Below, in pieces: positions 12,374 through 24,552 of a DNA stretch of 64,000 nucleotides. The position numbers and the translations under genes were made by a program. Position 1 is the first letter of the stretch. Each line of letters starts with the position of its first letter. Origin of the DNA: Cyathus striatus (lineage: Eukaryota > Basidiomycota > Agaricomycetes > Agaricales > Nidulariaceae). Below the pieces are notes generated by a model. It searched no databases, was not told where the DNA came from, and worked only from the letters and a program-made list of their open reading frames with translations. The stretch spans positions 372,001-436,000 of the forward strand of contig JAOVFP010000020.1 in NCBI GenBank assembly GCA_025738555.1. The letters are read 5' to 3'.

Positions 12374-15300
12374 ATGTCTGCAGGAGGTTATGAATCCCCC
12401 CACGTGCCTTCGTCATATTCATCATATGGCTCTAGAAGAGCATCTGGTCTGGCTTCAGGAATCTTTGACGTTAGTAATCCTATTCCTATTCTATTATTTG
12501 TACAAACTCACCTTTCTTTGTATGATGTGATCGTTTCTGCTGTAGAGGGCACCAAATGGTACCACACGACGTGCAAGCCCTTCACCTGGTGCATCCCGTC
12601 GATTCTCTTTTGATAGATCCCAGAGGGGAGCACCTCCCTACCAAAGTGAATACCAGAGTTCTTATAGACCTAATGGTGCAAATTCATACCGTCCAGAATA
12701 TGGAAATAGTAGCTATTACAGCCGTAGCCCAAGTCCTGATCGACATGTTCTCCCGCGTTCTGCAGATTCTGATTCTTGGGATCGCCATGGTCAATGGAAA
12801 TCGGTAGCGAAATCATCTAATTGGTCAGAACGAAAGGTAGTACCGCCGTCTCCCACCGCTTCAATATCGCACGAGCGATCTAGAAGCGGTGATGATATAA
12901 TGGCGACGAGAATGTTTGAACCATCAGATGCTTGGAAACAGACACATGTTAATAGGCCGCTTCGTGGGGATTCGTAAGTATTCATTATCTATGTCTTTAT
13001 AATTTTTTCCCATAACATTGGTCTGCCTGTCAGATACCGTCCTGACCATCGTTATGACTATCGCTCCCGGAAAGATGAATCTCCCGAAAGATCTCGTTCC
13101 GATAATGGCTCTTTCTATGTTCAGGGTGGCGATCGTTACCGACCTACTCCGCCGAAATGGGACTCCCAGCGCTCAGAGTACCACTCGAGCCGGCCACAGT
13201 ATGAAGGAGTATCTTCATGGAACCAATCCTCGCGAGAGCCACTAAGTCCTTCAGGTAGCTACAGACGTGACTCTTTGTCAGCTCCCCACTCGAGGCTTTC
13301 TGATCATTATGAACCTTCGTACAACGACAGGAGAGTGTCATCTCGTTCGGCTACTGGCTCCGTCTCTCCGCATCCTCGGACTCGGAGTCCTCCGGACGGG
13401 CATGATCGGCTTGGCCGATCCTCCAGTAGGGACCGTTCATACTATTCTGCTTACGATAGTGATTCAAGTAATTACCGCCGATACGATATGGACGATGGGC
13501 CACGCAGAAGAAAGCACTCGAGATCTACATCGCGTTCTTCAATAGCTTCATCCGTTAACACCAACCCTCACTTGTCGACATCTCGCCCTGAACCCGTTCT
13601 TCCTGATCCCGATACCAATAGAGCTCGAGGATTAAGCGTCCACTCCGTTTCCTCTCAATCTGCTGTCCCAAAAAGTGATGGTACTCTAAATTGCCCAAGT
13701 ACTACTGATGTGGTAAAACCTAAGAATGATGCTCTTTCTGGTTCTTCTAACTTTATCGGTAAACCTCTCAAGCTGAATGGCCCTCTGTTAAATGAAGTGG
13801 CACTGTCCGCCAAACCTTCTTTACCTTTCAAACGTATGAAAACTTATTCCCATATATGGAATTCTATGTGATTGGTTTTATCTGACTTTTCTTTTTCTCT
13901 TCAGCAATTATACCTGAAATACAACAAGCTCCTTCGTCTCAGGTAAATGGTAAATCTGACCAGAATATACCAGCACATCCTATTCCAACAAAAAATTCCA
14001 ACTCCATTGTTACCCAACAGTCCAGACTTTCATCTGTCAATGCACCCACATCCACTACCTCTGCTTTTTCCCCTGTTGCACAAGTCTCTTCTACACCGCT
14101 AGTTGTATCGGCGACGTCTCAGCCCTGTCGTTTATCACCGAACTCCGGTCTTCGGTCTCCCGAAAAGCTCGTCCCAAATAACAAGGTAGATATTCCGCCG
14201 TCAGCCCCTGTCGAGCCTATGCTCGCTGATGATCCCCCATCTAACACGTCGCGAGTGCCATCACCCTCGCAGCCTGAAAGCAATGATTCTATAGTTGCTG
14301 GTTGTAATGTTTCTGTCGACGCAATTCCTACCGTCGACGAAGGCGCTCCACAGACTCATGAACAATCTGATACAAGATTTTCCCCGCTTCCTACTGAGTT
14401 ACCCCAACTGTCTGAGGCTAAATCATTGAAAGAAGCACTACGAGCAGTTGTTATGACTCGGCTGTTATGTGACAGACAACCACGAGAGGAGCGAGTGGAA
14501 CCAATCTTGGCGGCCAACCATGCTATAGCTACAGAACCTGAAGTTGACATTGATAGTACTCCCGAGCAAATCATTCAAGAGGTGCACACTGGCCGGCGTG
14601 CTGAGAAACGCATTCGGATATTTCGGGACATAAAGCCAGCTATGATTGAACACTTTAGGAAGCGACATTCACTGATTTCTGCGAAGGCTGAGGAACTAAA
14701 GGAGGAATACATATCGTTGCAACAACTTTGGAATGACCACCGTGCTGCTTTGAATCAGCAAAACAAGGCTCTCGCTGCTGAGCAAGAACAGATTCATCAT
14801 ACTGGTCGTACTACACGACGCACTGCTACTCTTGGCGACGCAGTTCGTTCTGACCTCGAGATGGAGCAAATCATTGCAAGTCTAGGTTACGATGAGGCTA
14901 CGGATCCCAGCATCCTCTGTCTTAGGAATGTTGCAACAATACCAGACATGATATCCGTTACGCACGGGAAAATCGACTACTACTTCGACGATACTAATAA
15001 CCGTGTGGATAATCCAAGTGAGTATTATGCACCAGAAACGGGCATGCACGACTGGACAGAGGAAGAGAAGGAAATATTTGTTTCCAAATTCGCCGCACAT
15101 CCCAAACAGTTTGGTATTATCGCAGACTTCTTGCCCAATAAGACTCCTGCACAATGCGTTGCATTTTATTACTTGCACAAGCACAAGCACATTGATTTTC
15201 GCAAGGTTGTATCCACTCTTGGGCCGAATAAAAGGCGACGGAGAGGAGGTGGGAAGAAGAAGAGTAACGCATTGCTCACGGATATTGCTCAGCATGACGA

Positions 15301-17262
15301 ACAGGTGGGTAGGGATGGGGCCGCGTCTCCTGCCGGTGGGAGACCGAAAAGGGGACGAAAGCCAAATCCGGAGAAACCCACCAGCACGAGAAAACAAACC
15401 AGTGCAATTCCTTCAGGAATTGACGATACGACTACTGCAGCTTCAACACCTGAACCAGATACGAAGCCAAAACGCGGTCGTGGGAGACCACCTGGCTCAG
15501 GGAAAAAGGCTGCTGCCGCGGTCGCGGCCGCTGTAATAGTTGCAGCATCTACAACAGGTACACCTATTACCACTAATGTTGCTCTTGACACGCCTGCTGC
15601 TACGCCCACCCCCATAGCCCCAACGCCATCTTCAAGCAAGAATTCACCTCGTGAAGAAGTAGATCAAGAACCAGTAAGTAACGCAATACAATTCTACCGT
15701 TTTTTCATAATTTCCTTTGGTTTTTTTCTAACCAGGATCCTGACGACCGCCCTGCGAAACGTACCAAACGAGTTCGCAAGGTCAAATCTGCTCCCATCAT
15801 TAATGACGACGAAGTAGGTACCTCAACCACCGGAAGTCCCGCACCCTCGATAGCCCCCACTTCTGGAGTTGAAGTCTCCACGCCAATGGGTACCACGTCT
15901 AATGCAAACTCGCAGACTGAACAAACTCGGACTGCATCAACAGAATCTACAACCTCTCCGTCCACACAGTGGTCGGAAGAAGATAAAAGTCGGTGGACCT
16001 CGCTTTGACCTCTGTTTTCTTTCCCGTTCTAATCAAATTCTCTCTGGATCAAATTTACATTAACTTAATGGTCCATCTCCCATACACAGAGTTATTTGTT
16101 TCTTTGCTTGAGAAACATGGAGTCGATTTCAGAAGGATCACGTCATCAATGCCGAATCAGGTATCTATCTTAACTTACGAAAGGATCATTGAATTGTCTT
16201 GACGATGGCCTCTAGACCTCTACGCAGATCAGTCTCTATTACAAACACAATCGGGAAAAATTAGGCCTTGAAAAGATTGCCACGCGCGCACCGAAACGGA
16301 CAAAATCGCCTGATCCCTCCTTGAATAATCCTATGTCTGCATCTGTCATGACGGCATCTACTGCTACTTCAATTAAGTCCGTTGGAAGAATTCCAAAAGT
16401 AAGGACCAACGGTACTTCCGCAACTACGGAACCCAAAGCGAAGTCCAACGAGGATGAAGCGCCACCTATGGGATCCCTCACCCCACCCCCACCTGTAACT
16501 GCGTCAACCTCGACTTCAAGTCAAGAACCAAAGATGCCGGAAATATTAAAAGGGTGGGGGAGTATTATGTCTCGCGAACGACCGCCACCGCCTCCGCCTC
16601 GCCATGCTCCCAAGCCCAAGCACACTTCAAGGAGACCGCAGTCAATGTCAGAGGTGCATTCTCCTTCATCTTCGCCTCCACAATCCAACGCTTCGTTGCC
16701 CTCTACACCTGTCACATCCTCGTTCGTCCCTGCTGCTATACTTCCCGCTCTTCCAGCGTCGTTACCTCCCCGCCCTATAGCTGGGCTACCTCCCAAACCT
16801 GCTCCCGCGACCACGGGTTTAAGTAGACATTATCCGACAGCTAACTACGCATCTACAACCAATGCGGCTTCGTCTTCGTCAGCTAGTAATAACAGCAAGC
16901 CGACGACCTCAGCAATACCTATGGCGGCGACTGGGATCACGGCGGGAGTGAATTTGCCTATGATACCGCTCAACAGAGCACCCCGTACACCATCAGGATA
17001 TTCAACCACAGGATCTGGAACGACGTCCTACCAGGCGTCAGCAAGTTCAGCCTACCCATCACGACCGTCACCGTATGCGGTGTACCCGTATGGTGGTGAG
17101 CAGAGATATCCTCCAGTTTATGGTCCCCCTCCACCTCCAAGGCCACCATTTACGGCCACCTCTTCTGGTTCCAGTACTGGAGCTACTGGGCAAAAGGATG
17201 GACACTCGCATTATTCCGTTTATCCTCATGGAGGATCATATTACTACTCCTCTTCAAGCTGA
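12374..17262 (+). CDS. Snt1/NCoR-like corepressor with two SANT domains
   Basis: A large nuclear protein of roughly 1,450 residues resembling Snt1, the scaffold of the Set3 histone deacetylase complex, and metazoan NCoR/SMRT. ATG 12374 has a good context. The N-terminal third is low-complexity and rich in Ser, Arg and Tyr. A helical segment follows (EKRIRIFRDIKPAMIEHFRK and a coiled coil to about 14770), like the deacetylase-interaction region of this family. SANT1 lies at about 15040-15230 (DWTEEEKEIFVSKFAAHPKQ, then IADFLPNKTPAQCVAFYYLH) and is followed by a basic KRRRRGGGKKK stretch. Two AT-hook-like motifs occur near 15350 and 15470 (KRGRGRPPGSG). SANT2 is rebuilt across introns (TQWSEEDK, LFVSLLEKHGVDFRRITSSM, then ISLYYKHNREKLGLEKIA). 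The C-terminal third is rich in Pro, Ser and Tyr and ends at 17262. The donor after SANT2's first half is non-optimal (GTCGGT). Confidence 0.88.
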
Positions 17263-17648
17263 CGAGATGGAATTTAGCGGCCACAAACACAAACACACGC
17301 TTACAACTAGTGCAGCAGGACTTTTTCTTCTTCTATGCATGATCTTATGAATTTTGTGTGTTACTTTACATTGCATTCTATCATCACTTACGTTAAGTTA
17401 TTTTTGAAGTTTTTTCGTTTTCGTTGCTTTTCAGGATCGCCTTCCTCACGTTTTCTAGATTTTATTTCTATTCCTGGCTGTTATTTATGTTTATGAATAT
17501 TTTCGTTGTGATAGTAGTAAAAGTATAATTGCATTGTATGTTGTTACAGTAGTTGCGCTATTGGAATACAGATAGAGAAAAGCGGTTTGAGTATGTATAT
17601 AAGAGTATATAAGAGGGTATTCTGATCTGCTAAATTTAGAATTCAGAT
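17263..17648. other. Convergent 3' intergenic region
   Basis: 386 bp between the convergent Snt1-like and parvulin genes. It is AT-rich, with T-rich tracts near 17400-17480 that suit 3' ends of plus-strand transcripts. No gene was seen. Confidence 0.5.
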
Positions 17649-18212
17649 CTATCGACGACCTTCAACCATGATGATATGGTATCCGAAGTTTGTCTTGACG
17701 AGGGACGAGGTAATCGGCTTGTCTACAGTAGATGGCTGTAATGCGAAAGCAGCGTCTTGGAAAGCCCCCACCATGCTCCCTCGAGTCATCCATCCCAAGC
17801 TTCCGCCAGCTGTAGCACATAAGTCCAACTAAATAAATGTAAGTATGGAAAATTTAAACATACATTTGGCTTTATCTTCCGAGTACTCCTGGGCAACCTT
17901 GTTGAATGCTTGACCCTCCTGCGCCGGAAGGGTAAATGCTGTGTTCTAGAATACATTAATTGAGCGTACCTGAATCTTCTGGAGTGCCTCGGTTGCCTTG
18001 GAGTGTTTCTCGCAGAGAATGTGACGGACATTGACGGCGGTTGCTGCTTTCAGGGCGCCCTTTCCCTACAATGTGCAAGATAGATGAGGATGGGGTGGAG
18101 GGGGAGAAGAGACGCAGGTTGCAGGATGCACCTTTCCCTTGTCATCGTCATCCGCGGCCGACTTTCCCTTTGTCTTCTTGTCGGTGGATGTTGCCTTGTC
18201 CTTCTTCGCCAT
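17649..18212 (-). CDS. Parvulin-type peptidyl-prolyl isomerase, Par14/PIN4-like
   Basis: A small peptidyl-prolyl cis-trans isomerase of the PIN4/Par14/Par17 group, which associates with pre-ribosomal particles and DNA. ATG 18212 gives a lysine-rich, disordered N-terminus ([18 protein letters not shown]) typical of Par14. The rotamase domain is split by introns: [53 protein letters not shown] and [15 protein letters not shown], ending with TAG 17651-17649. The catalytic-core motifs RHIL, GGxLGW and GYH are intact. There is no WW domain, which separates it from Ess1/Pin1. An in-frame upstream ATG at 18260 exists, but the start at 18212 matches the family N-terminus. Its start is 220 bp from that of RLI1 on the opposite strand. 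Confidence 0.92.
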
Positions 18213-18432
18213 GGGACTCAGTGAGAGATGGGACCAGCTGGGAGAGTCCTGAGAGCCCATAGGCTATAAGGATGGACGGATTATGGGCGGTGGCGTTGCA
18301 CGTGATTAATGACGCTGGCGGGTGACTGGATTGCCATACTAGGCAGTTCACGGATCCGGGCTACCAAACGCAATTTTTGAAATCACAGCTCTTTTGACTC
18401 TTTCTTCTACCAAGTATCTTTTCCCCTTCACC
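18213..18432. promoter_or_regulatory. Bidirectional promoter between PIN4-like gene and RLI1
   Basis: Only 220 bp separate the two divergent start codons, so the promoter is shared by layout. The RLI1 side carries a CT-rich tract (GACTCTTTCTTCTACC) shortly before its start. A shared promoter would suit two ribosome-related genes, but co-regulation is inferred. Confidence 0.55.
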
Positions 18433-20684
18433 ATGGCAGACAAGATCACTCGTATTGCCATTGTAGACGCAAATCGCTGCAAACCCAAGCGATGCGCCCA
18501 GGAGTGCAAAAAGGTCCTCTCACTTCACACCCCCGTCTTTAGATCGTCCACTGATAATCGCTTCCAACCAGTCATGCCCTGTCGTGAAAATGGGTGCGTT
18601 TTCATCTTCACCCAGAAGGATTGCACTGACGTCGAACTAGGCAAACTTTGCATTGAGGTAAAGCCCACCGACAAGATCGCTTTTATCTCAGAGTTCCTTT
18701 GCATTGGTTGTGGTATCTGTGTAAAGAAGTGCGTGATCATCCTATTTTTCACCATGAATAATACTGATCGTTTTTCGCATTCATAGGTGCCCTTTCGAAG
18801 CAATCGCCATCATTAATCTACCAACCAATTTAGAATCCCAGGTCACTCATAGATATACCGCCAACGCCTTCAAGCTTCATCGTTTACCCACTCCTCGACC
18901 AGGCCAAGTGTTGGGATTAGTCGGAACGAACGGTATTGGAAAGAGTACAGCCCTCAAAATTTTGGCCGGTAAGCTGAAGCCAAATCTTGGTCGTTATGAT
19001 GTACGTTTTTGTTTACTTCGTTTATTTTCCCACTCAACTTGCCACCATCACTAGGATCCTCCCGATTGGCAAGAAATTCTCAAGTACTTCCGTGGATCCG
19101 AGCTGCAGAATTACTTCACAAAGGTGCTCGAGGACAATCTTAAGGCACTCATCAAACCTCAGTATGTCGACCACATACCGAGGGCTATCAAGGGAAAGAT
19201 GAACGTCTCTCAGATGCTCGACTCTAAGCTTGAGCTGGACAACAAACAGCGTATGTGCGATGAACTCGAACTCAATCACGTACTCGACCGCGAGGTGCAT
19301 CAACTCAGTGGCGGTGAATTGCAAAGATTCGCGATTGCTATGTCATGTATCCAAAGGGCTGATGTGTAAGCTATGGATTTTCTACCACTTTCCTGCTTGC
19401 TCATCATTCATTATTTAGGTACATGTTTGACGAGCCATCCAGTTACCTTGATATTAAACAACGTCTCAAAGCTGCCCAAGTCATCCGTTCTCTTCTCAGT
19501 CCTGACTGTTATGTTGTAGCCGTCGAGCATGACTTGTCTGTGCTCGACTACCTTTCTGATTTTATCTGCTGTCTCTATGGGAAGCCTTCCATGTACGGTG
19601 TCGTCACGATGCCTGCGTCTGTCCGAGAAGGTTTGCCCCTTGATTCTCTCTATATTTTGTCTGGGTGTAAATCATTCATTATTTGCTAGGTATTAACATT
19701 TTCTTGGATGGTTTCATCCCTACGGAGAATCTACGTTTCCGCGAAGAATCACTTTCCTTCAAGATGGTTGAAACCGCGGAAGAGCTCGTCATTGACAAAA
19801 CCCGCCAGTACACCTACCCTTCCATGACGAAGACCCTTGGAGGCTTCAAGCTCACAGTCGAAGCAGGTTCCTTCACTGACTCAGAAATCATCGTCATGTT
19901 GGGCGAGAACGGTACCGGAAAGACTACCTTTGTCCGACTTCTGGCCGGTGACACTCCCGATATCCCCACGGATAAGCAGGACTTGTCAGTCAGTCTAAAA
20001 CCCCAGACTATCAGCCCCAAGTTCCCTGGTAGTGTGCGAATGTTGTTAATCAAGCAAATTAAGAATGCATTTATGCATCCGCAATTCCAAACGGATGTGC
20101 TGAAGCCGATGAACTTGGAAAATATTATGGATCAGGAGGTCAAGACGCTTTCTGGAGGAGAGTTGCAGAGGGTGGCTATTGTACTTGCACTCGGAAAGCC
20201 AAACGTAGCAGTATACCTTTTGGATGAACCTTCCTCGTGCGCAAACCTTCTACATTTTATTTATTTATAGGATTTATTGACCTCATTATCAGCTTCTTGG
20301 ATTCTGAACAACGTATTATTGCATCCAAAGTTATTAAGCGTTTTATTCTTCATGCCAAAAAAACTGCCTTCGTCATTGAGCACGATTTCATTATGGCAAC
20401 ATACCTTGCGGACCGTGTCATCGTGTTTGAGGGTAAACCCGCAATCTCGGCTACGGCAACACCACCTCAGTCGCTACTGACGGGTATGAACCGCTTCTTG
20501 GCGTCACTGGAAATTACATTCCGCAGGGATCCTACCAACTTCCGCCCTAGAGTGAACAAGATGAACAGTATTAAAGACAGGGAGCAGAAAGGTACGTGAA
20601 GTTCTTTATATCGTCGTAATACATGTAGTTGACGTAGTTATTTCTTTTCTAGCTGCTGGAAACTACTTCTTCCTTGAGGATTAA
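18433..20684 (+). CDS. RLI1: Rli1/ABCE1 ribosome-recycling ATPase
   Basis: A soluble iron-sulphur ABC protein that splits ribosomes after termination or stalling and also acts in initiation and ribosome export. ATG 18433 gives [20 protein letters not shown]. The two [4Fe-4S] cysteine sets are rebuilt over three short introns: [16 protein letters not shown] and [18 protein letters not shown]1 has Walker A ([15 protein letters not shown]), signature LSGGELQR and Walker B/D-loop [11 protein letters not shown]. The hinge follows, and NBD2 has [32 protein letters not shown] then FLDSEQR, and the H-loop VIEHD. The C-terminus is [10 protein letters not shown], ending with TAA at 20682-20684. Every functional motif is intact and family length (about 600 residues) is met. 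The intron after CKK has an unusual GTCCTC donor, but conservation on both sides supports it. Confidence 0.97.
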
Positions 20685-21266
20685 AACACCCTTATTTTAT
20701 GGATTACTAAAAGGTCCGATTTGCACGCCGCGGAGAGGAAGGTGGAGGGAGATGTTAACGATGAGAGTATTCTGGTGTTGTATTTCTAGAGTTTGAATTT
20801 CCGATGCACCCAGAATGGAGGGAGGGATGTCCAAGCACCCGGTGGAGCGGAGGAGAGGTGGCGGCGGTGAAATAAATATCAATGGAACAAAAGAAGTGTA
20901 ACCAATGTGTATTGCTTCTCCGTTCCTCTTTCTTTGTGAACATACGCCGCCAGTCGGATGTTTCTATTGCGGTTGGTATAATGTGTTTAGCGTTGCGGAT
21001 GATTTATGGCTAGATAGATAGGTGGGTATGACACTGTTAAATCAGTACAAGTCAAATTCAGCATTTGTATGACCTGGATTGAACATCTAAGGTATTCTAA
21101 GTATATACTCATTATTTTATGAAGTACATTGTACTTGCATTGTACTGTACTGTGTACATACTTAATTAGGAGATGTAACCAAGATAGTCACATGTCACAG
21201 CTAACGCGTCAAGCGGATAAAGCGCGTCGTTCACTTTACTCACCCACTCACTCAGCCCACGAAAAC
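20685..21266. other. Intergenic region with RPA3 promoter
   Basis: 582 bp. The left part is the RLI1 3' flank and the right part the RPA3 promoter, which includes an ACGCGT box listed separately. The repeated TTGTACTTGCATTGTACTGTACTGTG around 21130 is simple and AT-rich. No gene was seen. Confidence 0.5.
21204..21209. promoter_or_regulatory. MCB (MluI cell-cycle box) candidate upstream of RPA3
   Basis: The palindrome ACGCGT lies about 60 bp upstream of the RPA3 start codon, in the context CTAACGCGTCAAGCG. A related GCGCGTCG follows at about 21223, and a second ACGCGT occurs at 21287-21292 inside the first codons. In ascomycete yeasts MBF binds ACGCGT and drives S-phase expression of replication genes including RPA subunits. 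Function here is inferred from position. Confidence 0.5.
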
Positions 21267-21765
21267 ATGGAGGCGTTACCTTCTCCACGCGTCAACTCTG
21301 CCAAACTTCCACAGTTCCTTGGTAAAACAGTACGCTTGACCTGCAAAGTTCTCCGGGTATGCCTTCTTCGTTTCTCTTCTGTCTCGATCACCGATGTCGC
21401 GTCTAGTTTAGCGCAGATACTGCAACAGTTCTCGCATGTGATGGGGGAGAGGTGATTGTGCATCTACCACGGGTTCGTGTCATCTTTTTCATTCTGAATG
21501 ACTGTGCGTTTACCCCACCATATCATGTTCTTAGGATTCACCGGCGCTGGATACATTTGTTGAAGTTGTAGGAAATGTATTGGATGCTACTACAATCAAG
21601 ATGCTATCATGCATTAACATGGGACAAGATATTGGTGCGTGTGTTTTTCTTTTTGTTCACGGCCCCGAGAGCTGAGGGGCTCCAGACTTGAAGCTGGTAA
21701 ACGACACGGTCGAGCTTATCCATGATCCAAGGTTCTATAGTCGCATGTTTCAGCCTGCCTCTTAA
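21267..21765 (+). CDS. Replication protein A 14-kDa subunit (RPA3)
   Basis: The smallest subunit of the RPA single-strand DNA-binding heterotrimer used in replication, repair and recombination. ATG 21267 gives MEALPSPRVNSAKLPQFLGK, then TVRLTCKVLR. The first intron (donor GTATGC) is followed by FSADTATVLACDGGEVIVHL, the core of the single OB fold. After a second intron comes DSPALDTFVEVVGNVLDATT and IKMLSCINMGQDI. The last exon reads DLKLVNDTVELIHDPRFYSR and ends with TAA 21763-21765. The protein is about 110 residues, normal for Rpa14. An upstream in-frame ATG exists at 21129, but 21267 fits the family start. It is tail-to-tail with the CUE-domain gene, whose stop is only 164 bp away. Confidence 0.9.
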
Positions 21766-21928
21766 TTGGATAGTAGTTTTCACTCTCCATGTTTTACTTG
21801 ATGATGTATCACCTTCGTCCATATACTTCGTTGAAAATGTAGCACTACTCATATAAAGATTACAGCGAAACATCCGCATCTACAGTGAACAGCACAATGC
21901 CTCCATTAACTACAACGTCCCGAGGGTT

Positions 21929-24324
21929 CTAGTCCCCTGCTGGAAGGCCTCCAGCTCTCGCCATCTTTTTGTCATGACCACGTTTCCGGTTATGGTTTCC
22001 TCTGCTGGCTTTATTCTTGTCTTTCCATGCTCGATCATGCGCCGTAGCCTGATCGCCGCCCGTGCTGCTTCCTCTGCCTCCTCTGCCTCGCCCGCGTCCC
22101 CCCCTGCGCTCGCCACCACGTCCGCGATTTGATGGTCCACCTGACGGTGGTGGTATAGGTGCCTGATTTCCTGAGAACTCGTGCTTCTGCGTGATCTTCT
22201 CCTTTTGTTTTGGCTGTATAACGAATGGATTATTAGTAGAAATTCAAAGCGATCGGAATTGATGTCAAATTACATTTCGCTCCAGCATAATCCGCCAGCC
22301 TTCAATCTGTGAGTCGTCCCATTCCGTTAGCTGCTTGAGCTCCAAACGCGCCTTGCTTCTTCTAGTGTTGGCATCGCGGTCAAAGACTTTCGGATCGCTT
22401 ATATAGGCGAGCTCCAAGACAATCTCGGGGCTCTTTTTCTCCTCTACTGCTTCGTCATCGTCCTCTTCATCGGTATCCTCTCCATCAGCAACAACGGGCA
22501 CAGCAGGTCCATCATCAAGATCGGAGTCGTCATCTATGTCAACGATTTTAGCTTTAGCCTTGCCTTTCGATGGTGGCTCCTTGGAGAATGGATCAAAGTC
22601 TGAATCTTCCTCTGCAAGTTCTTCTTCATCGATAGCTTCCGCTCGTCTGAGAATATCAGCCTTCATTTGCTCGATGAAACTACGATCTTCAAGCACATTT
22701 CCGCTGAACCGCCAACAATTATACGTGTAATATTAGAAGGGTGAACATATAAAACGAACCTCTTCTTCCCAAATCTGACGTTATTCAAATTCATCTCTTG
22801 ATCATCCCAAATGTTTCTGCGTTCTTCAACGTATTTCTCCAAGCTATCTTCGGCTCTGTACTTGAATTTCATTTCTTGCTCTCCCTCAACCTCTTGTGCT
22901 AGTTCTGGATCACTTTCGAAAATAGCTGTCCCCTCAAGCATAGCTTCAATTACACGTTCTGGATTACCACTGTATCGTGGGTGAGATAGGAGTAGGCGAA
23001 TGTAATCCGGAGATGTATCTGGAAAGATATCCAATACTTGAGTGACTTTAATATCAAGTTCTGGGTCCGGTGGAGGTGGAGTTCGGGCACGAGCCTTGCC
23101 TTTCCCTTCACTTACTATATTAACTGGCGGCGGAGGCTGAGACGGTTCAGATAATGAGCGGATACCAAGGTTATCAATCCCGGGTTGTATTCCGGATGAA
23201 CGTAAAAGAATTTTGAGGGCACCTGGATTCTTTCCTTTACCTTTCCTCATCGTATCGGCTGACGCGTGATCGCTAATCTCTAAAGATGCTAAAGTGCTCT
23301 CCAGGACATCCAACCTAGCGTCTCGCTCTTCCTTGCTTTTTATTGCTTTCGCTAGCGCAGCGGAAAGATCATGGCCTGTTTGGTAATCCACCACTAACGG
23401 TCTATTGAGATATGGAGTGGGTGGAACCTGTGTTCCATTCGGAGAAGGAGGCACTTCGAGCAAGGAAAATATAATATCGAAGGTACGTTCAGCTTCTAAT
23501 GCTAATGTCATACCTTGCGATGAAGAGGCGAGATCCGTGAGAAGAGTATTAAAAATAAGGTGGAAGGCATCTAGGAGGGACACCTTGGTCTGAACCCAGA
23601 TAGGCTCCCAATCATCCGTGGGCAAATCAGACAGAAATGCGTTACAAAGTGATGCCAAACCACCATACGAGGTAGCAATATGTGTCATTCCTGCATCATA
23701 TAAGCGTGCGATTTGGAGAACAAACTGCTTATTCTTCGCGAATATTCGTCTGATTGTATCTGAAGATGCGAGAAGGAAGGAGAATATGCACTGTGCAGCT
23801 TTCCTCGCTGCATAGAGACCTTGAACGTGCTGCGACGTAAGCAAAGCTGTAAACGCTGGAATCAAGTCCGATTCGATTGTGGTGCTGAGTGTCGGTGTGT
23901 TTTCAAGTGCACGAGAGAAGACGTTTCTCAGTTGAGGAAGAGTCGATCTGGAAGACGCATATACAACGGAAAGATCAAGTAAGATCTGGATGTCCAACTG
24001 AGCTCCCTCCTCTTTTGTTTCCGCCAACTTCTCCGCAAGTGCCAAGGTGCGAGATCGAATGGCCTGAGAGTCTTTTGAAGAAATGCTAGGTGCTTGTTCA
24101 GACCATATGAGGGCCAAAAGTGTTTGATGGGCATTATCTTTTGCGTACGTCGCAAGGAACCTGCGAGCAGCATATGTGTCACGTTTCGACGGCGGAAGCA
24201 CAAGGGTTGCATGAAGAGCTGCAGCTATACTTTGATTAAGGTCGGCGAGTTGGGATGCGGGAAGTGCTTTGCGCGTCCCAGTCGGCGGATAAGGTGGAAG
24301 ACGAAGGATAGTGTCAGAAGACAT
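21929..24324 (-). CDS. CUE-domain protein, Cue3/ASCC2-like ribosome-quality-control factor
   Basis: A homologue of yeast Cue3/Rqt3 and human ASCC2, the ubiquitin-binding subunit of the complex that dissociates collided ribosomes. I prefer ATG 24324 (MSSDTILRLPPYPPTGTRKA) over the in-frame ATG 24342. The N-terminal 350 residues are an ASCC2-type helical region (ARRFLATYAKDNAHQTLLAL). The CUE domain is at about residues 420-465 (VTQVLDIFPDTSPDYIRLLL, SHPRYSGNPERVIEAMLEG). Downstream are RAEDSLEKYVEERRNIWDDQ, an acidic stretch (EDTDEEDDDEAVEEK), a conserved AYISDPKVFDRDANTRRSKA block and a C-terminal RGG-type tail. The tail ends KKMARAGGLPAGD with TAG 21931-21929. Two short introns interrupt the coding region. 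Domain order and the basic tail match the family. Confidence 0.88.
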
Positions 24325-24455
24325 AAATTCACGGCAAATCAAAAAGACGATTCTACATGTTTAGACGTTTAGTCACTAGCTCCTTTTAGATTTCTAAATG
24401 TATTTATTGGTGATCATATAATTCACGTATACTCTATCGTATCGTAATACTGTAC

Positions 24456-24552
24456 GTCACTTTGCCGGAGTGGTTAACGGGATCGCCTGCTATTTTCGTA
24501 GCTTATCAGCGGTTGGGCTTTGCCCGCGAGTGTTCGAATCGCTCAGGTGACG
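24456..24552 (+). tRNA. tRNA-Ser(GCU) with 15-nt intron
   Basis: A cloverleaf can be folded by eye. The acceptor stem GTCACTT (24456-24462) pairs with AGGTGAC (24545-24551), with discriminator G. The D arm is CCG...CGG around GAGTGGTTAA, and the anticodon stem ATCGC pairs with GCGGT. The class II variable arm is GGGC-TTT-GCCC, and the T arm is GAGTG-TTCGAAT-CGCTC. The anticodon loop is C-T-GCT-A, giving anticodon GCU (24489-24491). A 15-nt intron, TTTTCGTAGCTTATC (24493-24507), sits at the canonical 37/38 position. The internal B box GTTCGAATC is intact. A T-run at about 24555-24560 follows and would act as the Pol III terminator. The CCA end is not encoded, as expected in eukaryotes. Confidence 0.95.

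Noticed and set aside
14882..15639. Minus-strand frames (171 and 116 codons) opposite the Snt1-like gene
   Set aside because: They are shadows of the SANT and AT-hook exons on the plus strand, with Ala/Gly/Val-rich or Cys/Leu/Val-rich strings and no domain.
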